A DNA stretch of 13,577 bases from an uncultured Clostridium sp. (lineage in GTDB: Bacteria; Bacillota_A; Clostridia; TANB77; CAG-508): positions 1 through 13,577 of the forward strand of contig CAMXLV010000038.1 of the NCBI GenBank assembly GCA_947244675.1, written 5' to 3'. Under the pieces are notes generated by a model. That model did not search any database. It was given only the letters and a program-made list of their open reading frames with translations, and was not told where the DNA came from. Below, one piece after another: positions 5,869 to 13,068 of the stretch. The stretch's first letter is position 1; each line of letters starts with the position of its first letter. The position numbers were made by a program, and so were the translations under genes.

Positions 5869-6819
5869 GTGAGAAGTGGAGTGACATTACAGAACAGAGA
5901 TATAGAATTATTAATATTTTTAGGAAAGTATAAAACAATATCATTAGATAATGCAAAATATATTTATGAGACAAAAACATATCAAGAAAAAAGAATTGTG
6001 TTATTAGCAAAACATGATTATGTAAGAAGACTAAAGCACAGATATATCACATTAGGAAGTAAGGGAAAAGAATATTTATTAGAAAATGGATTTGAAGTAA
6101 GAAACCATTGTAGGAATGAAAACAATATGGAAAGATTAAATGTAATAAGTGATATAGCAAGCTGTTTGATACAAGATAATTTAGATTTTACACCTAGTTG
6201 GAACATGAAAAAAGAAGATGAACCAACAACATATTCAAGAAGATACATCGGGAATTTAGATTACAATGAAGAAAATTTTTTAGTATATGCAGTGTATGAG
6301 GGAAAAGACGATAAATATATAAAATCAATTTATTACGATATAAGAAAAGAAAACGCATATACAAATGCAATGATATTTACAAATAACATAGAAAAAATAG
6401 TATTACATGAAAAAGGATTTTATTTTGGAAACAAGTATACAATTTTAATTCCTTATCATGAATATGGTAAATTTTTAATGAGAAATAACTATGAAGTAAG
6501 ACACAGTATATATTTAAGAATCAAAGAAATGTATGATGTAGAATTATCAGACTTTAGATTGGCAGATTTAAAAGTAGATGATGATAATTATATTGTAATC
6601 ATGCCATTAATAAATATGGAAATATTAGCAAGGTTACATTACTATTTTAATGAAAATGAGAATTATAAAAATATCTACATATTTGGATTAGAAGAATACG
6701 AAAGTATAATAAAGCAATATTTGCCTAAATGTGAATATCAAAGTTTAAGTAAAAGAAAGATAGATGAATTATTAATAAAATATAGAGAAACTGGAGGTGA
6801 AGAAGATGAATCTTTATAA
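5869..6819 (+). CDS. Replication-relaxation family protein
   Basis: A 316-residue protein starting at GTG 5869, with GGAGGTGAT 3-11 nt upstream. Residues 9-72 match the winged-helix start of replication-relaxation (Replic_Relax) proteins: N-R-D-I-E-L-L-I-F-L-G-K-Y-K-T-I-S, a recognition region, then R-R-L-K-H-R-Y-I-T-L-G-S-K-G-K-E-Y-L-L. The remaining 240 residues are a less conserved domain with Tyr- and acid-rich segments (for example V-Y-A-V-Y-E-G-K-D-D-K-Y). Proteins of this family occur on plasmids and integrative elements beside replication initiators and are thought to help replication or DNA relaxation. It overlaps the RepA_N-type gene by 14 bp, with that gene's Shine-Dalgarno inside its own 3' end. 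The two are translationally coupled. It probably binds near the hairpins just upstream. Confidence 0.75.
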   Translation: MRSGVTLQNRDIELLIFLGKYKTISLDNAKYIYETKTYQEKRIVLLAKHDYVRRLKHRYITLGSKGKEYLLENGFEVRNHCRNENNMERLNVISDIASCLIQDNLDFTPSWNMKKEDEPTTYSRRYIGNLDYNEENFLVYAVYEGKDDKYIKSIYYDIRKENAYTNAMIFTNNIEKIVLHEKGFYFGNKYTILIPYHEYGKFLMRNNYEVRHSIYLRIKEMYDVELSDFRLADLKVDDDNYIVIMPLINMEILARLHYYFNENENYKNIYIFGLEEYESIIKQYLPKCEYQSLSKRKIDELLIKYRETGGEEDESL

Positions 6820-7672
6820 AATAGATGAGACACTACAGCATTCATATTATCAAATGCCACAAGAATTGTTTTGTAATGAAAAATATAAAAAATTAAGTAT
6901 AGAAGCAAAAGTAATCTATGCGTTTTTACTAAATAGAATGAACCTATCAAGAATGAATAAATGGATCAATGATAAAGGAGAAATTTATTTAATTTATACT
7001 AGAAAAGAGATACAAAGTAAATTAAATTTAAGTGATAAACCAGTAACAAGAGCATTTAAAGAACTAAGAGAATCTAACCTAATAAAAGAAGAAAAGCAAG
7101 GATTTGGAAAGCCTAATTTAATTTATATAGGTAAGATTGCACAGGAAGAATTGCAGATTAATGATATTGATACAGAAGATTATATAGAAATGGATAATCT
7201 ACTAACAGATAATCGAATAAAAGAAGATTATTGTGTAGGAAAAAATACGATTCTAGAAACAGAAAATGTACGAGCAAATAAGAAAGATAATAAAAAACAT
7301 AAAAATAATAATATAGATGTTAGTCAGTCTGAAAGAGAAGCAAAAAATTTAGAAGATATAAAACAAAAATGTGAGTTATATTTGTTTAAAGAAAGTCAAA
7401 GAAATATTATAGAAAATACATTAGACCTTATGTTTTATTCAAATAACTTAAGAATAGGACAAGCAGTTTTACCACAAGAAATAGTTAGAAGTAGAATGCA
7501 GTTATTAAATGCTTCTATTATTTTTTATGCTTTTGACAAGTTGAATTATTTAAGACAAGATAGTGAAATACATAATAGCACCAATTTTATGATTAGTTGT
7601 TTGTATAATGCAATAACAGAATATTATTCTGATAGTGATTTACAGTTTAGAATTGATTATGGAAGTGGATAA
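6806..7672 (+). CDS. repA: Replication initiator, RepA_N type
   Basis: A 288-residue initiator. GGAGGTGA (6793-6800) points to ATG 6806 rather than the in-frame GTG 6797 inside it. Residues 18-105 carry the RepA N-terminal signature: Y-Q-M-P-Q-E-L-F, Y-K-K-L-S-I-E-A-K-V-I-Y-A-F-L-L-N-R-M, Y-L-I-Y-T-R-K-E-I and K-Q-G-F-G-K-P-N-L-I-Y. This is the winged helix that binds origin DNA. A polar Asn/Lys-rich linker (about 110-185) follows, then a helical C-terminal domain. In RepA_N plasmids the origin usually lies inside repA, in the linker-coding DNA. The A/T-only stretches at about 7280-7315 are a candidate, though I see no clear iterons. It implies the excised form can replicate. Confidence 0.85.
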   Translation: MNLYKIDETLQHSYYQMPQELFCNEKYKKLSIEAKVIYAFLLNRMNLSRMNKWINDKGEIYLIYTRKEIQSKLNLSDKPVTRAFKELRESNLIKEEKQGFGKPNLIYIGKIAQEELQINDIDTEDYIEMDNLLTDNRIKEDYCVGKNTILETENVRANKKDNKKHKNNNIDVSQSEREAKNLEDIKQKCELYLFKESQRNIIENTLDLMFYSNNLRIGQAVLPQEIVRSRMQLLNASIIFYAFDKLNYLRQDSEIHNSTNFMISCLYNAITEYYSDSDLQFRIDYGSG

Positions 7673-7759
7673 TAAATTTACAATAAATATCTGTAAAAGA
7701 CTATCAAATTTATGTAATTTGTGATATAAAAGAGTAAATAGATAAAAGGAAGGTTGGTT

Positions 7760-8146
7760 ATGAAAATACAATTAGATCATATATATTTTAGTGTAAGTAA
7801 CATAGATAGAGCAGTTAGATTTTATGAGAAATTTCTAAACGTAAAAGCTCATATAGAAGGAAAAAGATGGGCTGATTTTGAAATAAAAGGACAAAAAGGA
7901 ATATATTTTGGACTAATAGATGAGAAAGCTGTAGAAGAAAAAAGGACTATTGGAAATAATGCAACATTAGGAATTTATACAGACGATATCAAGGGAGCAT
8001 TTGAAAAAGCAAAGAAATTGGGAGCTACTATTTTATATGAGCCTTCATATGTTCAAGATAGTCCATACAAGTATATTTGCTTTGGTATGTTGGATTTAGA
8101 TGGCAATATGATAGAAGTAGCAAATTATGAAGGGGTAGGTAAATAA
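7760..8146 (+). CDS. VOC-superfamily protein (glyoxalase/bleomycin-resistance fold)
   Basis: A 128-residue single VOC unit. ATG 7760 follows AAGGAAGG by 5 nt. It opens with I-Q-L-D-H-I-Y-F-S-V-S-N-I-D-R-A-V-R-F-Y, including the usual metal-ligand His7. It closes with D-L-D-G-N-M-I-E-V-A-N-Y, whose Glu is the usual last ligand. Members are small-molecule lyases, dioxygenases or drug-binding resistance proteins, usually dimers. The substrate cannot be told from this sequence. It starts a cargo block and touches the next gene with no gap (TAA then ATG). An AT-rich dyad CAAATT/AATTTG (7705-7721) in the 87-bp gap before it could be a promoter-proximal regulatory site. Confidence 0.8.
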   Translation: MKIQLDHIYFSVSNIDRAVRFYEKFLNVKAHIEGKRWADFEIKGQKGIYFGLIDEKAVEEKRTIGNNATLGIYTDDIKGAFEKAKKLGATILYEPSYVQDSPYKYICFGMLDLDGNMIEVANYEGVGK

Positions 8147-8590
8147 ATGAATTATATTATAAGAAATGCAGAAAATAAAGATATTGAAGAAGTATGGAAT
8201 ATTGGAAATAATGTATCTGAATTTAAAACAGCAGAAAATGTAGTTATATTTTGGCCAAAGGAAACATTGAAAAATTGCATAAACAAAGAAGACATTTTAT
8301 TTTATGTTGTAGAATTAGAAAACAAAATTATAGGATTTTCAATTGTTAATTTAAATAAATCATTAGGAAAAGCAGAAATAGAAAATATTTATATATTACC
8401 AGAATATAGGAAGAATAGAATTGGTAGGAAATTATTAGATGTAATATTACAAAAGCTAAAAGATAAAAATTATAATAATGTCAATTGTTTAGCAGATGAA
8501 GCAATAGGATTTTATGAACATTATGGATTCACGCAAGGAAAACATTTTGCTTGGATGGACATTGTAATATCAGATGATTTTAAGAAATAG
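8147..8590 (+). CDS. GNAT-family N-acetyltransferase
   Basis: A 147-residue acetyltransferase that begins directly after the VOC gene's stop, so it is cotranscribed and probably translationally coupled. Motif A is clear: I-E-N-I-Y-I-L-P-E-Y-R-K-N-R-I-G-R-K-L-L, residues 78-97. The R-x-x-x-x-I-G portion binds the acetyl-CoA pyrophosphate. Motif B is G-F-Y-E-H-Y-G-F at 121-128. Length is normal for the family. The acetyl acceptor is unknown; antibiotics, polyamines, peptides and tRNA-linked molecules are all possible in the family. Pairing with a VOC protein hints at detoxification or resistance, but this is inference. Confidence 0.85.
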   Translation: MNYIIRNAENKDIEEVWNIGNNVSEFKTAENVVIFWPKETLKNCINKEDILFYVVELENKIIGFSIVNLNKSLGKAEIENIYILPEYRKNRIGRKLLDVILQKLKDKNYNNVNCLADEAIGFYEHYGFTQGKHFAWMDIVISDDFKK

Positions 8591-8600
8591 TAATTGATAA

Positions 8601-8765
8601 ATTTATGTTTCGTGTGGTAGATGTAGAGAATTAATTCGAATGGTTGATGATAAAAATTTAAATACTAAAGTTATGGTGGCTGAAAATAAAGTTTATATAT
8701 TGAAAGATTTGTTGCCAGAAATGTATATAACTAAAAAAGAAAATAAAGAAAAAAATAAAAATTAA
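8601..8765 (+). pseudogene. Possible gene remnant with a C-x2-C motif
   Basis: The frame is open from a TAA at 8598 to TAA 8763 and reads YVSCGRCRELIRMVDDKN, then V-M-V-A-E-N-K-V-Y-I-L-K-D-L-L-P-E-M-Y-I and a Lys-rich end. The C-G-R-C pair looks like half of a zinc ribbon. No ATG, GTG or TTG precedes it in frame. The first ATG (8640) leaves only 41 codons, drops the cysteines and has a poor ribosome-binding site. It may be the 3' end of a decayed gene, or a short gene with an unusual start. Low certainty. Confidence 0.35.
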
Positions 8766-8777
8766 GAGGGTGTAACA

Positions 8778-9575
8778 ATGGTAAAAATAGTTATTTTAAA
8801 CGATACAAGAAATTCTAATAAAGATAAATTTGAAAATGATGATGGTTTTTCAGCCTATATAGAAATTGAAAACAATAAAATCTTATTTGATGCTGGACCA
8901 AGTGAAAAATTTATGAAAAATGCAGAAAAATTAGGTATAGACTTAAATCAAGTAAATACTATAGTATTAAGTCATGGGCATTATGATCATGGTGATGGAC
9001 TTAAATATTTTAATAACAAAGTAGAATTTATAGCTCATCCTAATTGCACCTTAAAAAGATGGTGGAAAGATGACCATTCGCATTATTCTGGAATTCAATT
9101 AACAAAAGAAGAATTAGAAAATAAATATAATGTACATTTTACAAAAGAACCATATAAAATCAATCAAAATACATATTATTTGGGAGAAATTACAAGAAAA
9201 TATCCAGTACATCTTAAAAAGTGGGTACTTGAAAATGGAGAAAATGATGATGTATTAGATGATTCGGGAATGGTTATCAATACAGAAAACGGAATAATAG
9301 TAATTGCAGGATGTAGTCATAGTGGAATATGTAATATAGTTGAACAAGCAAAAAAGGTTAGCAATAATAGTAAGGTATTAGCTGTGATAGGTGGATTTCA
9401 TTTAACAGAAGTAGATGAAAATACAAATAAAGTTGTTGATTACATGAAAAATAATGTAAAGGAAGTTATACTAGCACACTGTACAGCAGATAGTGTATGT
9501 AATAAATTTGTGAATGATTTGAAAGGGAAAATAAAGGTATCTGCTACAGAAGTTGGAAAAATATATAATTTTTAA
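8778..9575 (+). CDS. Metallo-beta-lactamase-fold hydrolase
   Basis: A 265-residue intact protein with GAGGGTGT before ATG 8778. The metal-binding motif S-H-G-H-Y-D-H-G-D-G lies at about residues 64-73. Later ligand regions are G-C-S-H-S-G-I (about 178-184), G-G-F-H-L (about 205) and A-H-C-T (about 233). This combination is that of the group annotated as 7,8-dihydropterin-6-methyl-4-(beta-D-ribofuranosyl)aminobenzene 5'-phosphate synthase-like. It is not the antibiotic-hydrolysing lactamases. The true substrate is unknown. It is probably a cytosolic, dinuclear metal phosphoesterase-type enzyme. It lies between the GNAT and HAD genes in the cargo block. Confidence 0.85.
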   Translation: MVKIVILNDTRNSNKDKFENDDGFSAYIEIENNKILFDAGPSEKFMKNAEKLGIDLNQVNTIVLSHGHYDHGDGLKYFNNKVEFIAHPNCTLKRWWKDDHSHYSGIQLTKEELENKYNVHFTKEPYKINQNTYYLGEITRKYPVHLKKWVLENGENDDVLDDSGMVINTENGIIVIAGCSHSGICNIVEQAKKVSNNSKVLAVIGGFHLTEVDENTNKVVDYMKNNVKEVILAHCTADSVCNKFVNDLKGKIKVSATEVGKIYNF

Positions 9576-9647
9576 CGATATGCAATGATAAAAAAGCAAA
9601 TTCAACTTACAAGTAGTTCTTGTTAGTTCAAAATGGAGGAAATAGAT

Positions 9648-10265
9648 ATGATAAAGAACATAATATTTGATTTGTCTGAAGTAATTATTTCTGGATATCA
9701 TGGGGCAGAAAAAATAATAGAAGAAAATACCAACATATCATCAGAAGAATTTTTGAAAAGAAAAAAAGAAACTATCAATATATTTTTAGATGCAATGAGG
9801 GGAAAATATATAGAAGATGAATATATAGAAGCATTAATAGAAAATGCTAATTGGAATGTAAATAAAGAAGTAGTAAAAAAATGTATTAGACAAAATTTAG
9901 ATACAAAAGTAGATGGAACAATTAAAATAATAGATACTCTAAAAGAAAAGTATAATCTTATTTTGTTATCAGATCATATAAAAGAATGGGTAGACTATAT
10001 ATTAAGTACAAATCAAGAACTAGAAGTATTCAAACACCAATATTTCTCATATGAATATGGATTGTTAAAAGATGATGAAGGAACTTTCAAATATATTTTA
10101 GAAAAAGAAAAAATCATACCATCAGAAACAATATTTATAGATGATAGCAAAGATAATATAGAAATGGCAAATAGAGAAGGGATTCAAGGAATAGTATTTC
10201 AAAATGCTAAACAATTAGAATATGAATTGAAAAAAAATGCAAATAATTTAAAAATTAGATACTAA
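9648..10265 (+). CDS. HAD-superfamily hydrolase with altered motif I
   Basis: A 205-residue HAD-like protein. TGGAGGA lies upstream of ATG 9648, which opens with M-I-K-N-I-I-F-D, and the frame further upstream merely includes this site. Motif I is F-D-L-S-E-V-I. The nucleophile Asp8 is kept, but the usual second Asp is Ser10. Motif II is I-L-L-S-D-H, a Lys lies in Y-G-L-L-K, and motif IV is F-I-D-D-S-K-D-N. This arrangement resembles the YihX-like IA subgroup with F-D-x-G/S at motif I. Loss of the second Asp usually weakens phosphatase activity because it serves as the general acid/base. The enzyme may have a different specificity or a dehalogenase-like or regulatory role. It is the last cargo gene, with no clear terminator after it. 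Confidence 0.75.
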   Translation: MIKNIIFDLSEVIISGYHGAEKIIEENTNISSEEFLKRKKETINIFLDAMRGKYIEDEYIEALIENANWNVNKEVVKKCIRQNLDTKVDGTIKIIDTLKEKYNLILLSDHIKEWVDYILSTNQELEVFKHQYFSYEYGLLKDDEGTFKYILEKEKIIPSETIFIDDSKDNIEMANREGIQGIVFQNAKQLEYELKKNANNLKIRY

Positions 10266-10319
10266 AACAATACTCAAACTACTAAAAAATAAACATTTAT
10301 AAAAATTTTGGCGTGTCTA

Positions 10320-10348
10320 TTGAAATTATATAAAAAATGTAGTACAAT
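10320..10348 (+). promoter_or_regulatory. Sigma-A promoter before the HTH gene
   Basis: TTGAAA (10320-10325), a 17-bp spacer and TACAAT (10343-10348). It would start transcription near 10355, upstream of a short leader peptide frame and the HTH gene. Confidence 0.65.
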
Positions 10349-10403
10349 AACAATGTCAACAACAAAAGTAAATACAAAATGACTTAAGAAAGGTTTATAA
10401 AAA

Positions 10404-10442
10404 ATGAAGGAAATACGAGAAAGTCAAATTTTCAAAAAATAA
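10404..10442 (+). CDS. Possible 12-residue leader peptide
   Basis: MKEIRESQIFKK, preceded by AAGAAAGG 10 nt upstream. It ends 6 nt before a hairpin (TTGATTAC at 10449-10456 with GTAATCAA at 10473-10480) that covers the start region of the next gene. This resembles translational attenuation leaders. Alternatively it is the decayed 5' end of an older longer gene, because three in-frame stops separate it from the HTH frame. Confidence 0.3.
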   Translation: MKEIRESQIFKK

Positions 10443-10475
10443 GAATTGTTGATTACTATTTGATGAGAGGAGGTA

Positions 10476-10787
10476 ATCAAACCAGACAGCAAGAGGCAGA
10501 AAATTTGCGAATTGTATTTTGAAGGAAACCTTAACTGCGTTTGTATAGCAAAAGAATTGGGAATAAGTCCACAATATGTATCAAAAATTTTAAAAGGACA
10601 TCCTAACTATAAAAAAGAAAAGGAAATAAGAAGTAAGATAAAATATAAAAATTATCTTGAGAGAAAAAAGACAAATAGACAGTTAAGAACAAAAATTTTG
10701 AAGGAGAAAGAAGATTATGAGTTAGAGTATTTAAGACATCTACAATGGCAACATGCAATTGAAATGTCAAAAAAATACTTAGTCTAA
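10476..10787 (+). CDS. Sigma-region-4-like helix-turn-helix protein, start unclear
   Basis: The frame is open from a TGA at 10464 to TAA 10787. It reads K-P-D-S-K-R-Q-K-I-C-E-L-Y-F-E-G-N, then the helix-turn-helix C-I-A-K-E-L-G-I-S-P-Q-Y-V-S-K-I-L, then a long basic coiled segment. No ATG or GTG starts it. A TTG at 10512 would cut into the domain and lacks a ribosome-binding site. ATC at 10476 lies directly after GAGAGGAGGTA, where related genes would have ATG. It is therefore an ATC start or a one-base start-codon loss. Clostridial relatives as I remember them carry about 40 more residues. Its place upstream of the recombinase suits a regulator or recombination-directionality factor. That is inference. 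Confidence 0.5.
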   Translation: MKPDSKRQKICELYFEGNLNCVCIAKELGISPQYVSKILKGHPNYKKEKEIRSKIKYKNYLERKKTNRQLRTKILKEKEDYELEYLRHLQWQHAIEMSKKYLV

Positions 10788-10820
10788 TTATGTTCAAAAT
10801 ATTGTTCCAAAAAATCAACT

Positions 10821-10865
10821 AAAAGCAAGCATTTATCAAAAGTATAAATGGCTTGCTTTTTAGTA
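10821..10865 (+). terminator. Intrinsic terminator after the HTH gene
   Basis: AAAAGCAAGCATTTAT (10821-10836) pairs with ATAAAT-G-GCTTGCTTTT (10844-10860) with one bulge, and TTTTTAG follows. Strong and symmetric. It separates the HTH transcript from the recombinase region. Confidence 0.8.
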
Positions 10866-10960
10866 TGCTTTAAAAGTAAAAAATAGAGAAGGGAGGAGAT
10901 AAGTTTTAGCATACATTAATCTGACTTTGAATATTAATTAGAAACAAGAGGAGGCAGCCT

Positions 10961-11122
10961 ATGGAAAAAAAGCAAATTGTATCTAATAAACAAGTAAAGT
11001 TAGAGATTGAATTGATACTAAATAGAAAATTGTTTCAAAATAATACAATTAATAGAGAGGTATATGAAAATGTACAAGATGAATTGTTAAGAGAAATTAA
11101 TAAAGAAATAGAAAGAGTTTGA
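10961..11122 (+). CDS. 53-residue SHOCT-like small protein
   Basis: ATG 10961 follows AGAGGAGG by 7 nt, one of the best ribosome-binding sites in the window, so this short gene is credible. The product is highly charged and helical: V-K-L-E-I-E-L-I-L-N-R-K-L-F-Q-N-N-T-I-N-R-E-V-Y. It follows the layout of SHOCT-type small proteins (helix, short turn with T-I, second helix). Comparable genes commonly precede serine recombinase genes in clostridial elements, as I recall. It lies 195 bp before the recombinase. A role as excision or directionality factor is possible but unsupported by any motif. Confidence 0.6.
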   Translation: MEKKQIVSNKQVKLEIELILNRKLFQNNTINREVYENVQDELLREINKEIERV

Positions 11123-11149
11123 AAGAGCCATAAAGCATCTTGAGTCATT

Positions 11150-11212
11150 AAAATTTAGACAAAAAAGCCTTTGGCGTGCAAAAAGCACGCTTACGGTTTT
11201 TCACTAAATTTT
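11150..11212. terminator. Nested hairpin before the recombinase gene
   Basis: Outer arms AAAATTTAG (11150-11158) and CTAAATTTT (11204-11212) enclose AAAAA-G-CC/GGTTTTT and a GC-rich inner stem GCGTGC/GCACGC (11174-11179, 11185-11190) with an A5 loop. The A-run/T-run flanks resemble a bidirectional terminator for the 53-residue gene. The multi-stem layout could also be a structured RNA or protein-binding cruciform. Confidence 0.5.
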
Positions 11213-11262
11213 GCCTAGCAATATACTAATTCTATTTCAAACTATAAAAGTACAAAAAATTA

Positions 11263-11271
11263 TGCTATAAT
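11263..11271 (+). promoter_or_regulatory. Extended -10 promoter of the recombinase
   Basis: TGCTATAAT at 11263-11271, with no good -35 at the right distance. GTACA (11250-11254) and TGTAC (11275-11279) flank it symmetrically and could be an operator. The leader is about 40 nt. Confidence 0.55.
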
Positions 11272-11316
11272 GATTGTACCTATAAAGATACTTTAAAAAG
11301 GGAAGGAGATAAAAAT

Positions 11317-13068
11317 ATGGACTTATATAATATGAGAAAAGAAATAAGTAGTGGAAAAAGTATATATGACTTACCATTAAAAGTAACATACTATGCAAGA
11401 GTATCAAGTGAAAAAGATGAACAATTAAATTCGTTAAGTAACCAAGTTTTTTATTTTGAAAACCATATAAAAGAAGTCTCTAACTGGACTTATGTTGAAG
11501 GATATGTAGATGAGGGTATAAGTGGTACAAGTGTAAACAAACGAGATTCATTTAAAAGAATGATAGCAGATAGTAAAAAAGGAAAGTTTGATTTAATATT
11601 AACAAAAGAAGTAACACGTTTTGCAAGAAATACATTAGACAGTATCTCTTATACCCAAAAATTATTAGATAATGATGTTGGAGTATATTTCCAATCTGAT
11701 AACATTAATACCATCATGCCAGATGCCGAGTTAAGACTAACCATCATGGCAAGTGTAGCACAAGATGAAGTAAGAAAATTATCAGAAAGAGTAAAGTTTG
11801 GCTTTAGTAGATCTATTGAAAAAAAGAGAGTATTAGGAAATAATAATATATTTGGTTATCGAAAAGATAATACAAAGCTAGTGATACATGAAGAAGAAGC
11901 GAAAATGATAAGAGAACTATTTGAAATATATTCTGGGGGAGAAATGGGATTTTATAAAATAGCAGAATATTTTAAACAAAAAGGATATAAAGGAAAAAAT
12001 GGAACACCAATATCATCACAAACATTAAGAAGAATCATAAGAAATCCAAAATATAAAGGATATTATAGAACAGGAACTGTAAAAGTAGTAGATTACAAAC
12101 TACATAAAGCACAAAAGATGCCAAAAGAAGAATGGAAAGTATTTGAATGTAAAGAGAACATACCAGCCATTGTTTCAGAAGAATTATGGGAAAAATGCAA
12201 TAATATCTTAGAAAAGAAATCAGCAAGTTGTTTAAATAGAGTAGAAAATAAAGATGTATTTAAAAGTAGATATGCTTTTAGTGGATTAATTTATTGCAAA
12301 GAACACAAAGAAGAACATATGCCAGGATATAATAGAATATCTGGAGCTAAAAGGTCAAATAAACCTGCATGGGCATGTAGCAGATACATTACATATGGGC
12401 TAAAAGAATGTGAGAGTCCAATTATACAGGAATCAGAATTAATAGAAATTTTAAAAGTAGTTTTAAATAAATTTCTTTCTAATAAAGAAGAAATTATAGA
12501 AGACTTATTAAATAAGTACAAGAAATATAATTTTACAAAAGATTTTGAAACAGAAATATCAAATATAGAAAGTAATATAAATGTGACACAAGCAAAAAAA
12601 GATAAATTATTAGAACTTACGATTAAAAGTTTATTATCTGATGAAGAATTTTACAAAAGAAATGAAGAACTAAATCAAGAAATACAGAAGCAACAAGAGA
12701 AGATAAAATACTTAAAAGAAGAAAAAGAAAATTTATCTTCTATAGAAGACAACATGAAGCAAATAAAAGGAGCATTAGAAAAAGAAATAAGGATAGATGA
12801 AAATATAGAAGACTTAATCAAATTATTAGTAGACAAAATATATGTGTCAAAAATAAATGAAGATAGAAAACATATTAAGTTAGAAATTTACTTTAAAATA
12901 GGAAAGCCAATTACATTAGAAGGAAACTTAAGAAAAAAAGAAAAGCAGGAATATATTATTAATGATGAGAAGTATCTTTTGTGTGACAGTGATAACAATA
13001 AACATTCTATAAAAGAGAACAACTATCAATCTTGCAACAATAACATCTATCATAGTTCCAGGAAGTAA
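11317..13068 (+). CDS. Large serine recombinase (site-specific integrase)
   Basis: A 583-residue recombinase with AAGGAG 8 nt before ATG 11317. The resolvase domain (about 22-165) has Y-A-R-V-S with catalytic Ser30 and Arg28, and T-R-F-A-R-N with the active-site arginines near 101-104. The recombinase domain (about 175-290) has I-F-G-Y-R-K and I-R-N-P-K-Y-K-G-Y-Y. The zinc-ribbon region uses C327-x2-H330 and C354/C365, where C-x2-C is usual. A long coiled coil spans about 415-480. It catalyses integration and excision through a Ser-DNA link. The last five codons and the stop are host ylmC DNA. Across the 12-bp core its frame continues into 924-1109 when the element ends are joined, replacing H-S-S-R-K with a 61-residue basic tail. 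Whether the short or long form is active is unknown. Confidence 0.93.
   Translation: MDLYNMRKEISSGKSIYDLPLKVTYYARVSSEKDEQLNSLSNQVFYFENHIKEVSNWTYVEGYVDEGISGTSVNKRDSFKRMIADSKKGKFDLILTKEVTRFARNTLDSISYTQKLLDNDVGVYFQSDNINTIMPDAELRLTIMASVAQDEVRKLSERVKFGFSRSIEKKRVLGNNNIFGYRKDNTKLVIHEEEAKMIRELFEIYSGGEMGFYKIAEYFKQKGYKGKNGTPISSQTLRRIIRNPKYKGYYRTGTVKVVDYKLHKAQKMPKEEWKVFECKENIPAIVSEELWEKCNNILEKKSASCLNRVENKDVFKSRYAFSGLIYCKEHKEEHMPGYNRISGAKRSNKPAWACSRYITYGLKECESPIIQESELIEILKVVLNKFLSNKEEIIEDLLNKYKKYNFTKDFETEISNIESNINVTQAKKDKLLELTIKSLLSDEEFYKRNEELNQEIQKQQEKIKYLKEEKENLSSIEDNMKQIKGALEKEIRIDENIEDLIKLLVDKIYVSKINEDRKHIKLEIYFKIGKPITLEGNLRKKEKQEYIINDEKYLLCDSDNNKHSIKENNYQSCNNNIYHSSRK
13031..13062. other. Right attachment site (attR)
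   Basis: The core AATAACATCTAT (13039-13050) has the presumed TC crossover at 13046-13047. The element arm CTTGCAAC is at 13031-13038 and the ylmC-derived arm ends in CCAGG. The reconstructed unoccupied site is also an imperfect dyad about TC (outer CTGG/CCAG). The site lies inside the recombinase coding region. Confidence 0.85.

Larger units (their letters stand above)
920..13046. mobile_element. About 12.13 kb integrative element inserted in ylmC
   Basis: The boundaries come from the 12-bp direct repeat 12,127 bp apart, the split of one gene into two in-phase halves, and a large serine recombinase directly abutting the right boundary. All convincing genes inside run rightward. Contents in order are a repeat-rich left end, RhuM, a four-gene unit with a membrane protein, a frameshifted RusA-like gene, replication proteins, metabolic cargo, small DNA-binding proteins and the recombinase. 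No classical relaxase, coupling ATPase, secretion, capsid or terminase genes are seen. A replicating integrative or mobilizable element, or a satellite that borrows transfer functions, fits best. The exact class is uncertain. Confidence 0.85.

Noticed and set aside
10512..10787. TTG 10512 as the start of the HTH gene
   Set aside because: It cuts into conserved residues (K-I-C-E-L-Y-F) and has no ribosome-binding site; the frame upstream matches the expected N-terminus.
920..13046. Prophage or satellite phage
   Set aside because: No capsid, portal, terminase, tail or lysis genes are visible; replication and recombination genes alone do not support it.
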